This document shows, piece after piece, positions 60,226-64,000 of a stretch of 64,000 nt of DNA; the first letter of the stretch is position 1; each line of letters starts with the position of its first letter. The notes under the pieces are model-generated. The model made no database searches. It was not told the origin of the DNA and saw nothing but the letters and a program-made list of their open reading frames with translations. Origin of the DNA: Pseudomonadota bacterium (lineage in GTDB: Bacteria > Myxococcota_A > UBA796 > GCA-2862545); assembly GCA_023954855.1 (NCBI GenBank), contig JAGSGY010000002.1, forward strand, positions 168,940 through 232,939. The letters run 5' to 3'. The translations under genes were made by a program, and so were the position numbers.

Positions 60226-63200
60226 GACGCCACCTCAAGCCAGCCGTCGGCCTCTTCGACCGCCGGACGGTAGCCCAGCTGGCGTGCGCGGGTGCGGAGT
60301 ACCTCCCACTGCCGTCTGGAGCTGTCGTGCTCGCCGCGGTCGTACGCACGGCGGGCATCAAGGGCCATGGCGCCGAGATGGATCTCGATGTGCAGCGAGC
60401 GACGCGCCTGGTCGCGAAGGGGAGCCCAGTCGGTCTCGGGCGCTTGGGCCGTCAGCAGCATTCGCGCGTGCAGGGCGACCTCGGCGAAGGCCCCGTCTTC
60501 AGCCAGCTCGACGGCCCTCTTGGCGTCGCGCTGATGGTCTGTTCCCGCGGCCACGTGGGCGAGCGCGCGCTGCAGGTGGAACAGAGCTAGCCCCCAGCTC
60601 GATGTCGGTGCAGGCACGCTGAGGGCGCGAACGGCCTCTCCGCGGGTGCGCCACCAGCGGACGATGGCTGCGGCGGCCTCCTCGTGCTCGTTGGGGTCGA
60701 TCGCAATCAGCGCCACGTTGGCCTCGGCGGCGTCGGCACGAAGCGTGGACAGTTCGAGCGACAGCACCATTGCCTGCGGCAGAAGATGGGTGAGATGCAG
60801 GCCACGGATCCGGCGAACGGCCTGATCCAGTAGGGGCCGGGCCACCGCGACGTCGGAGCGTTCGGCGACGAGCGTGGCGAGGGCCAAGGTGACCGCGGCG
60901 TGAGCGCGGTGGTCGCCGGACTCCTGAAAGGCTTCACGGGCGGCCCGAGCGTAGTCTTCGGCTTGGCGTCGTCGCCCGAGTCGCCGAAGCACGCGACCCA
61001 TCCGCGCGCTGCACGCGGCCGCGCCTCCGAGATGCCCCGCCTCCGAGGCGAGTCGAAGGGCATGACGCGAGCGCTGCCGGGTATCGCTGAGATCACCGCG
61101 GGCCAGGGCGAGATCGGCGGCTGCGTTGCCCTGTCGCACCCTCAAGTCACTCGCCGACTTCGTCGTGACGAGCTTCGCAGCGCGCGCGAGCTCCCGCTCT
61201 GCGTCGGGGCTCGACATCGCCAGCCGGGCACGGGCGGCGAGCTGGAGGGCGCGAGCCGCCAGGGCTCCGTCGAGGCCCGGGCGAGGAGAGGCAATGCGGA
61301 GTGCGGAGACGAGTGCGGATCGCGTCTCGCCGGCACTGAACAGCAGCTCGGCGCGAAGGAGCTTGCAGCGTTGATCGTCTTCGGGGGAGGACGCGAGCTC
61401 TTCGGCGCGCTCGAGCAGCTGCTCGGGTCCCGTACCTGAGTCGGTGACCTGTGCGACCTCTGCTTGGAGCGCCGCGAGTGCGAAGGGTGGAGCCACGTCG
61501 CCAGGGAGCAGGCCTTCGATGACCTGGAGCCAGCGGCGTGCTTCGGCATAGCGTCCACGTCCAGCAGCGCGCGAGGCCGCTGCGAGCGCATGATCCGATG
61601 CGAGCTCGGGGGTACCCGCGAGGATGCGGAGTGCTGCAATCTCATCGTCGGCGCGCAGGCCAGAGGCAATCCAGGCATCCGCCAGCCGTCGTGCGGCCGC
61701 GGCCAGGCTGTCCATGCCGCTCTGAACGCTCTGAACGGCAACCCGCGAGTCAAGGACCCAGCCGTACTCTCCCTCGCGGGCCCACGCATTGTGAATGGCA
61801 CTAGGGCCGGCAAGTCGGGTCAAGACATCGGTGGGAAGGGGCGCGCTACGGACGGCAAGAGGCCAAGGAGCACTCGCGGCTGGCGTGAACGGCGTGTCCC
61901 GCCAGCGAGCGAGCGATGTGAGGCCGGCTTCGACGGCGCGAAGCGGCGGTCCCTGCACCTTCGCGGCTTGCCGCGCCGGGCAGAGCGAGCCGGCAATGGC
62001 CTGGCTGGCCTCCGGCGTCGGGGGCTGGGCCTGCAGGACGCCCGCTCCGTCGCGTTCCATGCTTGCGACCAAGCGTTCACTCGAGTTGGTCTGCCAGCGT
62101 GGGTCGTGAAGCACGAGCAGGCCGATGTTCTTTCCGGTCCGACGGGCCAAGGTGGCGAGCACGGTGCGGGTAAGGCGGTCGATGCGCTCGGCATCGCGGA
62201 CGACGATCAGCAGCGCATGCTTCGCCGCTAGGGCCGTGAGCAGGTCGCACACCGTATCGGCGACCTCTGCAGTCGTCGGCGTGCGCTCCATCAGCCCCGA
62301 ACCGGAGAGCGGCAGGGTCGGCCACAGTCGACGCAGGAGAGGGGCATGGGGACGCATGATCTGATGGGACCATGGTGCGTGGCGTGTGGGCCTGAGAACG
62401 GCATCGAGAAGGGTCTCGACGGGTCCGCCGACCGAGTCTACTCGGCACTGCACCTCGATTCCCCAGACCCCCTGCAGCGCGCCAAGCCGCTTGAGGTGGT
62501 CCGCGATGCGACGCCGCCCTGAACCCGAGGGTCCCTCGATGACCCAAGCGCGGGGCCCATCTCCGGTGAGTACACTCTCGGCCGGCTCCCACCACGGGCC
62601 GGGGTCGACGAAGGGCGGCTCGGGCCACATCGGCAGCTCGGTGCCAGTCTCGAGCATGCGCAGGGTCCGGACGGCCTCTTTGGCCGTGGGCCGCAGGCGG
62701 GGATCGATGTCGAGCATGCGCTCGAGCACTTTGGACAGCCCGAGTGAGACCTCCCGGTGTGTCGTCGCGAGCGGTGTCAGCGCCTCGAGGCAGGTCATGC
62801 GGATCCAGCCAAACGCATTCCGCGGTCGGGTCCGGGATCCTCCAATCGCCTCGTGCATCATCAGCGCCACCGCGAAGACGTCGGCAGCCGGGGTGAGGGG
62901 GAGGGCGGCGAGTTGCTCGGGGGCCATGTACGGCAGGGTGCCGAGCAGCTTTCGGTGTTGCGTCGACCGGGTGGTATCGCGTTCCGCGAAGAAGCGCGCG
63001 ATGCCGAAGTCGAGGAGCTGCACGCGACCATCGGTGTCGACGAGCACATTGCTCGGCTTGATGTCCCGATGGATGAAGCCCGACTGGTGCAGCGCGTCGA
63101 GCACGTCGAGGAGTTGCCGACCTAGGCGAGTGGTCTGCGCCACCGCGTCGCCAGACTGCGCGCGGATGTAGTCGACGAACGGAGAGCCCTCGACCCGGTC

Positions 63201-63467
63201 CATCGAGAACCAGAGATTGCTCCCATCGATCCCAGCCTCTTGGACCTGGACGACTCCAGGGATCCGAATCGTGCGCAGGGACTCGAACTCTCGCAAGAAC
63301 AGGCGGTCTGCGGCGGGTGTGCTGCTGGCCCTGACCTTGACCGCCACGTCGCGTCCGGTGCTATCGACAGCGTGGTACACCACCGCGCTCGCGCCCTCAC
63401 CGAGAGGCGCGACGACGGTATACGGTCCAATGGGCGAGCCCACGGGAAGGGTGCGTGCGTGCGTCAC
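60222..63467 (-). CDS. Ser/Thr protein kinase with AAA-like and TPR regions
   Basis: A 1081-residue PknK/Hstk-like signalling protein. The kinase domain (residues 1-280) is complete: GEGASAVVYHA, AVKVRASS, HRDIKPSNVLV, DFGIARFF and PYMAPEQ. An AAA/NACHT-like region follows with a P-loop-like GPSGSGRRR near residue 315, where the conserved Lys is Arg. The C-terminal 450 residues are TPR-like helices. The start is GTG; MTHARTLPVGSPIGPYTVV is a normal kinase N terminus. It is coupled to the histidine kinase by four bases, and 54 bases separate it from the metF-like gene. Confidence 0.88.
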   Translation of the reverse strand: MTHARTLPVGSPIGPYTVVAPLGEGASAVVYHAVDSTGRDVAVKVRASSTPAADRLFLREFESLRTIRIPGVVQVQEAGIDGSNLWFSMDRVEGSPFVDYIRAQSGDAVAQTTRLGRQLLDVLDALHQSGFIHRDIKPSNVLVDTDGRVQLLDFGIARFFAERDTTRSTQHRKLLGTLPYMAPEQLAALPLTPAADVFAVALMMHEAIGGSRTRPRNAFGWIRMTCLEALTPLATTHREVSLGLSKVLERMLDIDPRLRPTAKEAVRTLRMLETGTELPMWPEPPFVDPGPWWEPAESVLTGDGPRAWVIEGPSGSGRRRIADHLKRLGALQGVWGIEVQCRVDSVGGPVETLLDAVLRPTRHAPWSHQIMRPHAPLLRRLWPTLPLSGSGLMERTPTTAEVADTVCDLLTALAAKHALLIVVRDAERIDRLTRTVLATLARRTGKNIGLLVLHDPRWQTNSSERLVASMERDGAGVLQAQPPTPEASQAIAGSLCPARQAAKVQGPPLRAVEAGLTSLARWRDTPFTPAASAPWPLAVRSAPLPTDVLTRLAGPSAIHNAWAREGEYGWVLDSRVAVQSVQSGMDSLAAAARRLADAWIASGLRADDEIAALRILAGTPELASDHALAAASRAAGRGRYAEARRWLQVIEGLLPGDVAPPFALAALQAEVAQVTDSGTGPEQLLERAEELASSPEDDQRCKLLRAELLFSAGETRSALVSALRIASPRPGLDGALAARALQLAARARLAMSSPDAERELARAAKLVTTKSASDLRVRQGNAAADLALARGDLSDTRQRSRHALRLASEAGHLGGAAACSARMGRVLRRLGRRRQAEDYARAAREAFQESGDHRAHAAVTLALATLVAERSDVAVARPLLDQAVRRIRGLHLTHLLPQAMVLSLELSTLRADAAEANVALIAIDPNEHEEAAAAIVRWWRTRGEAVRALSVPAPTSSWGLALFHLQRALAHVAAGTDHQRDAKRAVELAEDGAFAEVALHARMLLTAQAPETDWAPLRDQARRSLHIEIHLGAMALDARRAYDRGEHDSSRRQWEVLRTRARQLGYRPAVEEADGWLEVAS

Positions 63468-63521
63468 CGGCTGAGAATACCGGTCGCGAGCCCCTCTGGC
63501 TCAACCGAGTGGGCGGTCGCG

Positions 63522-64000
63522 CTATCCAGCTGCGATGCGGTCCGATCCGAGCGCTTCAGCGACGCGCAGAACGGCGCGGTAGCTGCCGAACGGAGGGTAG
63601 ATGTAGACGCCCGAAACGCGCGGGTGCGCGTGCACGGCCTTCAAGGTGCGCTGTGCCACCTCGATGCCGATCTCGCGCTGGGCTTCGCGGGTGGGTGCCT
63701 TGCGAAGACGCTCACGAACCTCGGCGGGGATCTGCATGCCGGGGACTTCGTTGTGCAGGAACTCGGCGTTCTTGTACGAGGCGAGGGGCAAGATGCCGAC
63801 CAGGAACGGCACCTTTGGAACATCCTCGGTGCGATCGAGGAAGTCGTAGAGCATCTGGTCATCGTACAGCGGCTGCGAGAAGAAGAACTCGGCTCCAGCT
63901 TCGACCTTGCGGCCAAAGCGGTTGATCTCGAGGTCGAGGTCAACGTGTCCAGGGTTGCAGCCGGCACCGACGAAGATGTCGGTCTTGCCGCCCTTGCCAA
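63522..64000 (-). CDS. metF: Methylenetetrahydrofolate reductase-like protein, C-terminal part (cut by window edge)
   Basis: The last 158 residues of a folate-binding reductase. The visible part has GAEFFFSQPLYDDQM (the FFxTQP-like substrate-binding segment of MTHFR), VPFLVGILPLASYKNAEFLHNEVPG and the C-terminal helices ending YPPFGSYRAVLRVAEALG. The N-terminal part lies beyond 64000, so a fusion with a homocysteine methyltransferase domain (as in YitJ-type proteins) cannot be excluded. It is upstream of the kinase genes on the same strand. Confidence 0.82.
   Translation of the reverse strand, partial: GKGGKTDIFVGAGCNPGHVDLDLEINRFGRKVEAGAEFFFSQPLYDDQMLYDFLDRTEDVPKVPFLVGILPLASYKNAEFLHNEVPGMQIPAEVRERLRKAPTREAQREIGIEVAQRTLKAVHAHPRVSGVYIYPPFGSYRAVLRVAEALGSDRIAAG

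Overview
This is 64 kb of GC-rich, gene-dense bacterial chromosome. It holds about 53 protein genes and no tRNA, rRNA, insertion sequence, prophage or CRISPR array that I can see. No gap between genes exceeds 300 bases; the largest is about 198 bases, at 28141-28338. The gene content suggests a myxobacterium-like organism (Myxococcota or a close relative). The pointers are a mevalonate-pathway operon, several Hanks-type Ser/Thr kinases including one with AAA and TPR regions, lipoproteins with DxDxDG repeats, a MoxR/DUF58/VWA/DUF4159/DUF4175 operon, and a LexA site resembling the one I recall for Myxococcus xanthus. The taxon is an inference, not a search result.

Layout. 1-15113 (minus): mevalonate operon mvaA-mvk-mvaD (cut by the window edge); acyl-CoA synthetase, MscS-type channel and a peptide ABC transporter (binding protein and two permeases); then the translation/transcription cluster ligA-rho-rpmE2-prfA-prmC. 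15163-18777 (plus): SCP2 protein, sulfatase-fold lipoprotein with TPRs, TPR protein. 18781-30574 (minus): two paralogous DxDxDG lipoproteins, an OmpA-like protein, an ALDH7-type aldehyde dehydrogenase, a TetR-led unit, a homocysteine methyltransferase unit and lexA, with a plus-strand FHA membrane protein at 28339-29910. 30726-42181 (plus): seven-gene MoxR operon, followed by a TPR protein and an EF-G paralogue. 45642-46664 (minus): predicted pseudokinase, divergent from carA-carB (46777-51041). 51045-52791 (minus): a lipoprotein and a tandem isomerase-fold fusion. 52927-57004 (plus): cyclic-nucleotide-binding protein, PlsB-like acyltransferase, membrane protein, TetR regulator, diiron protein. 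57001-64000 (minus): metF-like end, large Ser/Thr kinase, hybrid histidine kinase and PPP-type phosphatase.

How genes work together. Many neighbours are translationally coupled: twelve junctions share a four-base stop/start overlap (ATGA, GTGA or TTGA). Information-processing genes (rho, rpmE2, prfA, prmC, ligA, lexA, the EF-G paralogue), isoprenoid and lipid genes, and phosphorylation signalling dominate. The features most worth a second look are a Rho whose P-loop lysines and Mg-binding threonine are all replaced, a Ser/Thr pseudokinase that may be made from a leaderless mRNA, an attenuator-like hairpin running into the prfA start, a kinase/histidine kinase/phosphatase unit resembling a split Hstk protein, and several genes that seem to start at CTG or ATT.
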